Origin: Bacteroidales bacterium
Lineage (GTDB): Bacteria; Bacteroidota; Bacteroidia; Bacteroidales; ML635J-15
Direction: 5' to 3'
NCBI GenBank assembly: GCA_003249955.1
Contig: QKHS01000089.1
Span: 1-64,000, forward strand
Length of the DNA stretch: 64,000 nucleotides
Shown here: in pieces, positions 50,401-59,994 of the stretch
Numbering within the stretch: position 1 is the stretch's first letter
Layout: every line of letters starts with the position of its first letter
The notes under the pieces: generated by a model
The model's input: the letters and a program-made list of their open reading frames with translations, nothing else
What the model was told of the DNA's origin: nothing
Databases searched by the model: none
Made by a program: the position numbers and the translations under genes

Positions 50401-53400
50401 CTGTAAAGTTAACTGTTACAGGAACACAGCCTTCGGTAATATCTGCTGTAAACGAAGCTACAGGAGGAGCGTTATCAGTACTGACAGTGGCACTTGTCTG
50501 AGCAGTACAGCCGTTATCATCAGTAACAGTTACGGTGTAAACACCTCCGATAAGTCCTGTTATTGTTTCTGTGTCAAGAGCATTATTCCACTCAATATTG
50601 TATAATGGTGTGCCTCCGGAAATATTAACGGTGGCAGTTCCGTCTGCCATACCTGTGCCACTTTCGGGAGTTGTATTAGTTGTTAATACAGGAACGTCAA
50701 AGTAAGTAATTACTATTTCGTCACTTGCAGTACAACCATTGATATCTTCTACAACTACAGTGTAAGTGTTTGTAGCCGGTACTTCAAATGTAGAAGTTCC
50801 TGAAACTCCGTTCCATATGTAATAAATGAATCCGGCTCCTGCATCAAGTGTTACTGTATTGTATTCACAGGTTGACTGATCTGATCCGAGATCTACAGTA
50901 GGATTAGCGTTTACAACAATAATTGTTGATGCTGTTTCAGAACAACCGGTTGCTGTATTTGTATAAACAACAGTATATGTTCCGTCATTTATCATCTGGG
51001 CATTTGTAATTACAGGATCTTCATCTGTTGAATTAAATCCGTCAGGCCCTGTCCAGGCATACGATGTTCCGCCTGTTCCGGTTGCATCAAGAGAGAATGC
51101 TTCACCTTCGCAATAAGCCCCGGAGTTTGCAGCACTTACAACCGGATTTTCATTAACAACAAGATTCACACTTGCAGTATTAAAACATCCTGTAGTAGTG
51201 TTTGTTAAAGTAACTGTATATAATCCTGCATTTACAGACTGCAGATTGCTTGCAGAAGGATCTTCAACCGAAGCACTAAAGCTATCCGGTCCTGACCATG
51301 AATATTGAGTTCCTCCTGAACCTGTTGCGTTGAAAGCAATATCTTGTCCTTCACATACAGGCCCTGCAGGAGCGATGTCAACTACAGGACTATCATTTAT
51401 AACAACATTGGTAACAGCACTTGCAGTACAACCTGAAGTTGTATTTGTTAAAACAACAGTATAGTCACCTCCATAAGTGGTAAGTGCATTTGCTCTTGCC
51501 GGATCTTCAACAGCACTTGAGAAGCTTTCCGGACCGGTCCATGCATAACTTGTCCCTCCTGAACCTGTTGCATTTAATGCAATTGTCTGGGTTTCGCAGT
51601 AAGGGCCTGAATTGGAAGCACTTATAACCGGTAGAGCATTTACGGTAACATCAGTTGTTGCAGATGCTGAACAGTTGGTTGAAGTATTGGTAAGGACAAC
51701 AGTATATGTTCCTGAGTAAGTTGTAAGGGAACCTGTTCTTGCAGGATCTTCAACTGTGCTGGTAAAACTGTCAGGGCCAGTCCATTCATAACTTGTTGCA
51801 CCTGAGCCTGTTGCATTTAATGAGATTGTCTGTCCGGCACAATAAGGACCTGAATTGGAAGCGCTTATTACCGGTAATGCATTTACTGTAACATCTGTAG
51901 TTGCAGAAGCAGTACAGCCGGTAGTTGTGTTTGTAAGGACTACAGTGTAAGTTCCTGAGTGAGTGGTTAAAGAACCTGTTCTTGCCGGATCTTCAACTGA
52001 GCTTGTAAAGCTTAGTGGTCCTGTCCACGCATAACCGGTTCCTCCTGTGCCTGTTGCATTCAGGGCGATAGTCTGACCGGCACAATAAGGACCTGCATTT
52101 GATGCGCTTATTGTTGGTATTGCATTAACTGTAACACTGGTGGTTGCTGAAGCAGTACATCCGGTAACTGTGTTTGTAAGAACTACTGAGTATGTTCCGC
52201 TGTGTGTTGTTAAAGCATTTGTTCTTGACGGATCTTCAACAGTTGATGTAAAACCTGCAGGCCCTGTCCATGCATATGCTGTTCCTCCGGTTCCTGTTGC
52301 ATTTAGTGCAATTGTCTGTCCGGCACAATATGGACCTGAATTGGATGCAGATAATGTCGGGTTTGCATTTACAGTAATGTAGGCAGCCTTTGTTTCGGTG
52401 TCAGAACCATCAGTATTGCTTACTGTTAATTCTACCATCCACGAACCAGGTGTTGTGTATGTTATTACAGGATTCTGTATATTGGAAGTGGTTGTGGTAG
52501 CACCGTCAAATGTCCAGCTCCATGATGTAGGGGTGTTTGTAGATAAATCTGTAAATGTAACAGATTGGCCTGCGCATATATTTATCATATTTGCGGCAAA
52601 GTCAGCTACAGGAGGAGTGTTGTTGGTTGCAACATTTACCAGGCCTGAAACAGTACATCCGTTCCCGTCTTCTACTGTAACGCTATAGTTTCCGCCGGTT
52701 AACCCTGAAATTGAAGGGCTTGTTTGTCCGCCACCCCACAAATAGTCAAACGGGCTTGTTCCGGAAGGAGATACTGTGGCAGTTCCGTCGTTTGTTCCCG
52801 AAGCAGATTCAGGAGTTGAAGACATCGAAAGTGTTGTTGCTGGGTAATAGTTTACAACAACATTGTCAGATGCTGTACATGAATTGCCATCGGTAACAGT
52901 AACAGAATATGTTCCTGTTGTATTTACACTTATTGTCTGTGTTGTTTCTGATGTTGACCATTGATATGTGAGTCCGGCGCCGGCATCAAGAACCTGAGTT
53001 ATTCCCGGGCATGAATTTATTGTTGTTCCTATTTCAACTACAGGCAATGAATTTACAACGACGTTGGTTGTTGCAGAAGCGGTACATCCCGATGTAGTGT
53101 TTGCAAGAACAACGGTGTAGGTTCCTGAGTGGGTTGTCAATGCATTTGTCCTTGACGGATCTTCAACAGTACTGGAGAAACTTAACGGTCCTGTCCATGA
53201 GTAATCTGTTCCTCCTGAACCGGTTGCATTTAATTGTATAGTCTGACCGGCACAATAAGGTCCTGAGTTTGAAGCACTTAATATTGGTAATGCATTTACA
53301 GTAACGTTGGTTGTTGCAGAAGCAGTACATCCTGATGTTGTATTTGTAAGAACAACTGTGTAAGTACCGGAATGAGTTGTAAGAGAAGCTGCTCTTGACG

Positions 53401-56400
53401 GATCTTCAACAGCACTGGAGAAACTTAACGGTCCTGTCCATGAGTAATCTGTTCCTCCTGAACCGGTTGCATTTAATTGTATAGTCTGACCGGCACAATA
53501 AGGTCCTGTATTTGAAGCGCTTAGTGTTGGTAAGGCATTTACTGTAACATTTGTTGTTGCCGAAGCTGTACACCCGGATGTGGTATTTGTAAGAACAACT
53601 GTGTAAGTCCCGGAATGAGTTGTTAAAGCATTAGTTCTTGTAGGGTCTTCAACAGCGCTTGTAAAGCTAAGCGGTCCTGTCCATGAGTAATCTGTTCCTC
53701 CTGATCCGGTTGCGTTTAACTGAATAGTCTGACCGGCACAATAAGGCCCTGTATTAGAAGCACTTAATGTCGGTAATGCGTTTACTGTAACGTTGGTTGT
53801 TGCCGAAGCAGTACATCCGGATGTTGTGTTTGTAAGAACAACTGTGTAAGTACCGGAATGAGTTGTCAGAGAACCTGTTCTTGTCGGGTCCTCAACAGCG
53901 CTTGTAAAGCTAAGCGGCCCTGTCCATGAATAAGCTGTTCCTCCTGATCCGGTTGCATTTAACTGAATAGTCTGACCGGCACAATAAGGCCCTGTATTAG
54001 AAGCACTTAATGTTGGTAATGCGTTTACTGTAACGTTGGTTGTTGCAGAAGCAGTACATCCTGATGTAGTATTTGTGAGAACAACAGTATAAGTTCCTGA
54101 ATGAGTTGTTAAAGAGCTTGCTCGTGTAGGATCTTCAAGGGAGCTGGTAAAACTTGCAGGTCCGGTCCATGCATAACCTGTTCCTCCTGAACCTGTAGCA
54201 TTAAGCGAAATTGTCTGACCGGCGCAATAAGGCCCTGTGTTCGAAGCACTGATTACAGGAAGAGCATTAACTGTAACATTTGTTGTTGCCGAAGCAGTAC
54301 AACCGGATGTTGTATTTGTGAGGACAACAGTATATGTTCCGGAATGAGTTGTCAGAGAACCTGTTCTTGTCGGGTCTTCAACAGCGCTGGTAAAGCTAAG
54401 CGGTCCTGTCCATGAATAAGCTGTCCCTCCTGATCCGGTAGCATTAAGCGAAATTGTCTGGCCTGCACAATAAGGCCCTGAATTCGAAGCACTTATGGTA
54501 GGAGTGGTGTTGACAACAACAGTAGTAGAACCTGAAACTGTACAACCTGATGTTGTGTTTGTAAGAACTAATGTGTAAACGCCTCCGTTTACAGTTTGGC
54601 CGTTTGTTATTGACGGGTTTGTTGCAGTACTTGCAAAACCGTCAGGTCCTGACCATGAATAAGATGTCCCGCCTGCACCATTAGATGTAAGTGAGATTGT
54701 CTGACCAGTACAATATGGTCCTCCGTTTACAGGAGCTATTGTCGGATTTGCATTTACAACAACAACAGTATTTGCTGAAGCAGAACAACCTGTTGCGGTA
54801 TTAGTGTAAACTACAGTGTATGTTCCGGCATTAACCGTTTGACCGTTTGCAATAGAAGGATCTTCGGTTGAAGTTGAATATGAATCCGGACCAGTCCATG
54901 CAAAAGTGTTTCCACCTGTTCCTGTAGCAGAAAGGGCTATTGTTGATCCGGCACAATAAGGACCTGAATTTGAGGCTGAAATTACCGGATTTGCATTTAC
55001 TGTTATGTCGGTTGTTGCAGATGCAGTACAGCCTGTTGCAGTGTTTGTAAGAACGACCGTATATGTACCTGCGTATGTTGTTAAAGCATTGGTTCTTGTC
55101 GGGTCTTCAACAGCGGATGTGAAACTTACCGGTCCTGTCCATGAGTATCCGGTTCCGTTTGAACCTGTTGCATTCAGAGCAATAGTCTGTCCGACACAAT
55201 AAGGCCCTGCATTTGAAGCTGAAATTGTCGGATTTGCATTTACTGTAATATAGGCTGTTTTTGTTTCGGTGTCTGAGCCTGAGGCATTTGTTGCTGTTAA
55301 TTCAACCTGATAAGTTCCGGGACTTGCATAGGTAACTACCGGATTCTGGCTGGTGCTTGTAGCCGGGGTTCCTCCTGTAAATGTCCAGGCCCATGATGTC
55401 GGAGAATTTGTTGTAGCATCTGTAAATGTAACATTTTGGCCAACACAAACATCAATATCGTTTGCAGAAAAGTCTGCAACAGGTGGAGTACTTAAAGGAA
55501 GTCCGGTTACAATTATATCGTCAATTTTACTGTTTTGGGAAGCCTGTATGTTGGTACCTCCACCAATCGCGTAATTTGAACTTTGAAGCCATCTTAAATA
55601 AACCAAAGTCTGGTTTTCGCAGGCTGCAGGTAAAGCAATGTCAGTAAGATTTCCTGTTGATGCCCAGTTGTTAAGGACACAGGTTACTGTTGCTCCGGGA
55701 ACATCTGTCCATGTAGTTCCGTTGAGGCTGTATTGTACTTTAAAATCTCTTGGTGATCTTGTGTTTGCACCTGTTTGTTTTGATGAGAGTTTTAAATTTC
55801 CGTAACCGGCAGTAGTGAAACTTACCTGCCACCATTTTGTATTTGCAGTATATACCCATGAAATAGCCTGGGCACAATTTTCAGTTGCTCCGCCAGTAGG
55901 ATAAGTCAATGTGGTTGCTCCGGTAAGGCTTATGTTACGGGTTCCGTTGTTTGCAGTAATCCCGCCGTCAGAAGCAGCATTGGCACTTGCTGTAGGGAAT
56001 GTCCATTCAACAACAGACTCACCTACGGTTATGTAACCTGTTTTGGTTTCAGAGTCTGTGCCCTGAGCATTTGTTACAGTTAAACTTACATCGTATGTTC
56101 CTGTAGTGTTATAAACAACAGCCGGATTTTCTGATGTGCTGGTCGAAGGAGTTCCACCCGGGAAGGACCATGACCACGATTCCGGCATTTGTGTTGAAAG
56201 ATCGCTGAAATTAACTGTGCCTCCGGCCACTACAGAAGTTTTATCTGAAGTGAAATCGCATGTAGGCGCAATATAATCGCTGCTTATTTCTATATCATCA
56301 ATCATAAATGCATAAGCATCAGCGGATACGCATTGTACCGCGATATATACGCTTTGGTTGTTATAGGCACTTAAATCATAAGTGTATTCTGTCCATGTTA

Positions 56401-59400
56401 CAGGTGCCTGTATATAAGTGCCTGCAGATATCTTGGTAAAGCTTGCCGGCAGATTGTCTGTAGTTGATACCCATACTACAAATCTTTCGAGTCCGTAAGT
56501 TGAAGTTATTGATTTTGCCCAGAAAGAGAATGAAGAGTTGGTTCCGAGGTCAATTTGTCTGGAAATCAACCAGTCGTTATTCGCAGTTACTGTTGCAGTT
56601 GGAACTGCTGCAAAACAAATCCCGCAAAGATCTCCGCCGTGAGCTTCCCAACCTGTTGCTGCCGGGGTGGTATTGGTGGAATTGAATGCAATAAAAGAGC
56701 CTGTGTATCCTTCGTTTGTGAAATCAAAACCTGATGCGGTATATGTAGGAAGCAAATCAACATCAAGGGTTGTCCATGGAGAAAAATCGTCTAACTGGAA
56801 ATCTGTACAAGCCTCAAAGTCAAGAGAAAATGCAGTAATTCCGTTAGGATCAAAGACTTCAATGTATGATGTTTTGGTTTCGGTATCTGTTCCGTTAGCA
56901 TTACTTACTGTAAGAGAAACATCATAAAATCCGACAGCATTATATGTTACCAGTGGGTTTGCGTCAGTGCCTGAAGCCGGAGTTCCGCCTGTAAAAGTCC
57001 AGTTCCATGATGTAGGAGCTGTTCCTGCAGACTCGTCGGTAAACTGAACGGTTCCGCCAACCGGGATTCGTACAGGCAGACCTGAAAATTCAGCGATAGG
57101 AGGTAAACTGTTTTCAAAACACAAAAACGGGAAAATTGCATGCTGGAAATTTACCATATTTGTCCATAAGTTGCTGGATTGTAACCACGATCCGGAATAG
57201 CAGGTGTATGCAGTGTTGATACTTCCGTCTTCTCCGTTGGAAACCAAAGCAAGAGTGTCTCCTGAAGCCGGAGTCCCCGGACGGTCAAAGCCTAAAAAGA
57301 AAGCTCCGGCCGGAAGATTAACCGTTGTTGCAAAGTTTACATCAATATATCCATCGTTAGTGAATGCAGTTACAACATTGGCAAGACTAACTGTTGCAGA
57401 TGCTATTACTGAGCCAGGACTTCCGTTTAAGTTATTGTATAAGTTGAATGTTACGTCAGGATTTGTTCCGTTGTTAGCTGCAGCAAGGTAAAATCTGGCT
57501 CCTGTTATCTGGTTCATAGGGCTGTAAGATTCGTATTTTTCTGCCCATGCTGTCATGTCATACTCGTTGGTCCCGCAAACATAACCTGCTGCGGTTGAGT
57601 AAATTACAGAGCTACAGCAGAATTGTGACAGAGTATCGCAATAGCTTGGGACAATACCTGTAGTTAAGGCACTTCCGGTTATTCCCGGCAGCATGTAACA
57701 ATTGTCTGCTGTAAAGAATTCGAATACTGAATAATAATAAAGTGTTCCGGGAGTTAAATCTGTAACGGTAACATTTGTTCCGGTACCTTTGTAAACTACA
57801 AAATTTCCTGTTCCCAACTCCATTCCTGCACCAAAAGATGCATCTGCCGTGTAATTTATTCCGTTGAACGGGTTTACGTCAACAGAAGATCCTTCTCTGG
57901 CGACAACAATTACACTGGTTCCGTTTCCGCGTGTCCAGTTTACTGTCATCTGATTGTCTCCTATTGCAGAAGTTGAAAAATTGCTTGCCTGTGTTGTTGG
58001 CGGGGTACATGCCGGAGGGCAGCTTATAAAGCAGAACTGAATAATTCCGCTTGATTCGGTAATGCTTAACAAAGGCTTAGCTGTATTTGCAGATGCCCAT
58101 GATTTGGAATTCGGGGTAGTGGCATCTGTAAATGTGGTTTTATTGCTTGTACCAGGCCATGGAGTACCCGATGTACTTACAGCTCCGTCGCCGGTCATAA
58201 CTCCGTTTGCAGTAGATGAATTGGCTGCCATAGGAAACATACCCTGATGACTGCCGGCATTTATATCGTTTGCAGACATGTGTGTTGTCACGTAGCTGCC
58301 GTCAACATGGTATATAAGCATACCGTGTCCCGGACAAGATGCATCGAATCCAACCTGTTGTCTGTTTTCGAGAAGGAAATATTCGTTACTTGTTGTAGTT
58401 GTATATTTATAAAAACTTGAAGAATTTTGCTCAGCATTTAATAATGCTACGTTTTGATCGGTAGATAAGGTTGTTGCGGTTGCCCAACCGTAAACGCTTA
58501 TTTTTGTGTAGGCATTATGGTGTGCCGGAGTCGCTCCGTCGTTATTCCAAGAACCTGCTGCCATAATGTCCCATGAGCCTGTCCCGTCATATTGTCCGCT
58601 TGTAGAATAGTCGGTATCATAGTAGTCAGGTGCTCCAAGCACGTGACCGAATTCGTGACAAATTACTCCGATTCTTGTAATGTTTGTTCCGCTTGTACCT
58701 CTTAATTCGGCAGAACATGAGTATTTACTTATGGTTTTTCCGTCAAAAGTGAGTGTACTTATCGACCATGCATGTGCCCATATTGTGTTTGCAGGGGCTC
58801 CTGCTTCTTCACCGTATCCTGCATATATTACATAAACACCGTCAACACTGCCGTTTGAGTCGTTATCATAATCGGCATAGTTTACGTCTGCGTTAGCAAG
58901 GGTTACGGCTTCGGTAACCAATTCTCTTGGTCTGAGGTCATTTCCGGAAGCGTCATTGGCTCCGTAATATGCTAATGTATTGGAAGCAGTATAAGGTCCT
59001 GCAACATCTACTGTAAGATTAAACTGATCATAGGAATTTTCAAGGTAGAAATCTTTTACACTCCCTGTTGCACCTCCTGTGGTGTAGCCAACCTGATTAA
59101 AAAGTGAATTAAAATCAGCCTGTGTTTTTACAAAAGCTCTGTCTGTAAATCCGATAAGGATACATACCAGCTTTCTTGATCCGGAGGTCGGGAAAGCTTT
59201 TGCACTTTTTGCTTCGTTATTGTAAATCTCCCTGATTTGGTCAAGATAAGATATTTGCTCCTGACTGTAAAACAGGTTTTTTGATACTCCTGCTAGAAAA
59301 TTTACAGCAGATGCATCTCTGTTTTCGGGGTTTTTTGCAATTATTCCACTTGGAATCAAATCGCTTCTGTAGTCTAAAACGGCATACTCATAATATCCTT

Positions 59401-59599
59401 CTGAGTTAAACAACAGGGTATATCCGTCGGTTGTTGTCGCCCATTTAATTTTTTCATCTCCGTGGAGGTAAATTTTTACGATGTTGCCGTCAGGTTGCCG
59501 GAATTCAATCAGTCCGGGTTTAGCAGGTATTGCATAAGCAGATAATTGCATAAACATCCCGGCGATTAAAAGCAGAGTAATCAGTAATGTTTTTTTCAT
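50348..59599 (-). CDS. giant M6-type metallopeptidase with PKD and tandem Ig-like repeats (5' part)
   Basis: 3083 residues. The signal peptide (MKKTLLITLLLIAGMFMQLSAYA) leads into an M6/immune-inhibitor-A-like peptidase with HEFGHxxGxxD (His315, Glu316, His319, Asp325) and a following GSWDIMA. An Fn3-like domain, a PKD domain, a choice-of-anchor J/MAM-like module (DFEACTDFQL) and more PKD domains follow. Then come nine near-identical 81-residue repeats (about 53050-55240), a spacer with an Ig-like and a PKD domain, and six further related repeats (about 50900-52370), each with a GPYC-x-GQTI start. The frame stops at FKFHI within a last PKD domain and the T9SS sorting domain is lost into another frame. 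It is likely a cell-surface or secreted protease-adhesin. Confidence 0.88.
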   Translation of the reverse strand: MKKTLLITLLLIAGMFMQLSAYAIPAKPGLIEFRQPDGNIVKIYLHGDEKIKWATTTDGYTLLFNSEGYYEYAVLDYRSDLIPSGIIAKNPENRDASAVNFLAGVSKNLFYSQEQISYLDQIREIYNNEAKSAKAFPTSGSRKLVCILIGFTDRAFVKTQADFNSLFNQVGYTTGGATGSVKDFYLENSYDQFNLTVDVAGPYTASNTLAYYGANDASGNDLRPRELVTEAVTLANADVNYADYDNDSNGSVDGVYVIYAGYGEEAGAPANTIWAHAWSISTLTFDGKTISKYSCSAELRGTSGTNITRIGVICHEFGHVLGAPDYYDTDYSTSGQYDGTGSWDIMAAGSWNNDGATPAHHNAYTKISVYGWATATTLSTDQNVALLNAEQNSSSFYKYTTTTSNEYFLLENRQQVGFDASCPGHGMLIYHVDGSYVTTHMSANDINAGSHQGMFPMAANSSTANGVMTGDGAVSTSGTPWPGTSNKTTFTDATTPNSKSWASANTAKPLLSITESSGIIQFCFISCPPACTPPTTQASNFSTSAIGDNQMTVNWTRGNGTSVIVVAREGSSVDVNPFNGINYTADASFGAGMELGTGNFVVYKGTGTNVTVTDLTPGTLYYYSVFEFFTADNCYMLPGITGSALTTGIVPSYCDTLSQFCCSSVIYSTAAGYVCGTNEYDMTAWAEKYESYSPMNQITGARFYLAAANNGTNPDVTFNLYNNLNGSPGSVIASATVSLANVVTAFTNDGYIDVNFATTVNLPAGAFFLGFDRPGTPASGDTLALVSNGEDGSINTAYTCYSGSWLQSSNLWTNMVNFQHAIFPFLCFENSLPPIAEFSGLPVRIPVGGTVQFTDESAGTAPTSWNWTFTGGTPASGTDANPLVTYNAVGFYDVSLTVSNANGTDTETKTSYIEVFDPNGITAFSLDFEACTDFQLDDFSPWTTLDVDLLPTYTASGFDFTNEGYTGSFIAFNSTNTTPAATGWEAHGGDLCGICFAAVPTATVTANNDWLISRQIDLGTNSSFSFWAKSITSTYGLERFVVWVSTTDNLPASFTKISAGTYIQAPVTWTEYTYDLSAYNNQSVYIAVQCVSADAYAFMIDDIEISSDYIAPTCDFTSDKTSVVAGGTVNFSDLSTQMPESWSWSFPGGTPSTSTSENPAVVYNTTGTYDVSLTVTNAQGTDSETKTGYITVGESVVEWTFPTASANAASDGGITANNGTRNISLTGATTLTYPTGGATENCAQAISWVYTANTKWWQVSFTTAGYGNLKLSSKQTGANTRSPRDFKVQYSLNGTTWTDVPGATVTCVLNNWASTGNLTDIALPAACENQTLVYLRWLQSSNYAIGGGTNIQASQNSKIDDIIVTGLPLSTPPVADFSANDIDVCVGQNVTFTDATTNSPTSWAWTFTGGTPATSTSQNPVVTYASPGTYQVELTATNASGSDTETKTAYITVNANPTISASNAGPYCVGQTIALNATGSNGTGYSWTGPVSFTSAVEDPTRTNALTTYAGTYTVVLTNTATGCTASATTDITVNANPVISASNSGPYCAGSTIALSATGTGGNTFAWTGPDSYSTSTEDPSIANGQTVNAGTYTVVYTNTATGCSASANTVVVVNANPTIAPVNGGPYCTGQTISLTSNGAGGTSYSWSGPDGFASTATNPSITNGQTVNGGVYTLVLTNTTSGCTVSGSTTVVVNTTPTISASNSGPYCAGQTISLNATGSGGTAYSWTGPLSFTSAVEDPTRTGSLTTHSGTYTVVLTNTTSGCTASATTNVTVNALPVISASNTGPYCAGQTISLNATGSGGTGYAWTGPASFTSSLEDPTRASSLTTHSGTYTVVLTNTTSGCTASATTNVTVNALPTLSASNTGPYCAGQTIQLNATGSGGTAYSWTGPLSFTSAVEDPTRTGSLTTHSGTYTVVLTNTTSGCTASATTNVTVNALPTLSASNTGPYCAGQTIQLNATGSGGTDYSWTGPLSFTSAVEDPTRTNALTTHSGTYTVVLTNTTSGCTASATTNVTVNALPTLSASNTGPYCAGQTIQLNATGSGGTDYSWTGPLSFSSAVEDPSRAASLTTHSGTYTVVLTNTTSGCTASATTNVTVNALPILSASNSGPYCAGQTIQLNATGSGGTDYSWTGPLSFSSTVEDPSRTNALTTHSGTYTVVLANTTSGCTASATTNVVVNSLPVVEIGTTINSCPGITQVLDAGAGLTYQWSTSETTQTISVNTTGTYSVTVTDGNSCTASDNVVVNYYPATTLSMSSTPESASGTNDGTATVSPSGTSPFDYLWGGGQTSPSISGLTGGNYSVTVEDGNGCTVSGLVNVATNNTPPVADFAANMINICAGQSVTFTDLSTNTPTSWSWTFDGATTTTSNIQNPVITYTTPGSWMVELTVSNTDGSDTETKAAYITVNANPTLSASNSGPYCAGQTIALNATGTGGTAYAWTGPAGFTSTVEDPSRTNALTTHSGTYSVVLTNTVTGCTASATTSVTVNAIPTISASNAGPYCAGQTIALNATGTGGTGYAWTGPLSFTSSVEDPARTGSLTTHSGTYTVVLTNTTTGCTASATTDVTVNALPVISASNSGPYCAGQTISLNATGSGATSYEWTGPDSFTSTVEDPARTGSLTTYSGTYTVVLTNTSTNCSASATTDVTVNALPVISASNSGPYCETQTIALNATGSGGTSYAWTGPESFSSAVEDPARANALTTYGGDYTVVLTNTTSGCTASAVTNVVINDSPVVDIAPAGPVCEGQDIAFNATGSGGTQYSWSGPDSFSASVEDPSASNLQSVNAGLYTVTLTNTTTGCFNTASVNLVVNENPVVSAANSGAYCEGEAFSLDATGTGGTSYAWTGPDGFNSTDEDPVITNAQMINDGTYTVVYTNTATGCSETASTIIVVNANPTVDLGSDQSTCEYNTVTLDAGAGFIYYIWNGVSGTSTFEVPATNTYTVVVEDINGCTASDEIVITYFDVPVLTTNTTPESGTGMADGTATVNISGGTPLYNIEWNNALDTETITGLIGGVYTVTVTDDNGCTAQTSATVSTDNAPPVASFTADITEGCVPVTVNFTDASTNKYCKYCKFKFHI
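50900..52370 (-). repeat. tandem Ig-like repeat block 2 (6 units)
   Basis: Six units of about 243-246 bp encode the SASNSGPYCAGQTIALNATG pattern. They are more diverged from each other than block 1; the last two (GPVCEGQ, GAYCEGE) are the most different. Confidence 0.85.
53050..55240 (-). repeat. tandem Ig-like repeat block 1 (9 units)
   Basis: Nine units with a 243-bp (81-codon) period. Units 6-9 are nearly identical at the DNA level, which points to recent duplication or gene conversion. Confidence 0.9.
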
Positions 59600-59994
59600 A
59601 GTTTTTTAATTTAATATCTGATATTGTTTAATACATAAATATCATTCACGGATGAATAAAGACAAATAAGTACCCCGAAATTATATAATTCCGATACTTA
59701 GTCTTGTTAACCCTGAATGATTAAAATAACATCTTCTTTCGAAATCAAAATTAAAGTTTTTTCAGATTGCAGATTTTTTTAAAATTGAAAACATACTTAA
59801 CGTATTTATGATTATACTTGTTGTCGAATTGGCAAGTTGAAAGGTGGTCTGAAATCGCTGTGTTTTTACATTTTTTGATATCTTCGTATATTGCAGAGTA
59901 TCAATACTGTAATTTAAATATTATCTTTATGGCATAAAATTTGGAAAACGGCTGAATGTTATTTTAAATTGTAAAATCGCTAAACTATTGAATT
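59600..59994. other. divergent promoter region
   Basis: An AT-rich stretch between the giant surface-protein gene and the DUF4476 gene. TATCTTTA at 59922-59929 is a possible -7 box for the latter, with one base off consensus and no well-placed TTG. No gene. Confidence 0.4.

Noticed and set aside
53050-55240. Regular repeats that could be mistaken for a CRISPR array
   Set aside because: The 243-bp units are coding and nearly identical along their length; there are no short repeats separated by unique spacers.
52140-58247. Many plus-strand open frames of 60-100 codons opposite the giant surface-protein gene
   Set aside because: They mirror the repeated codons of the minus-strand gene and recur at the repeat period, so they are shadows.
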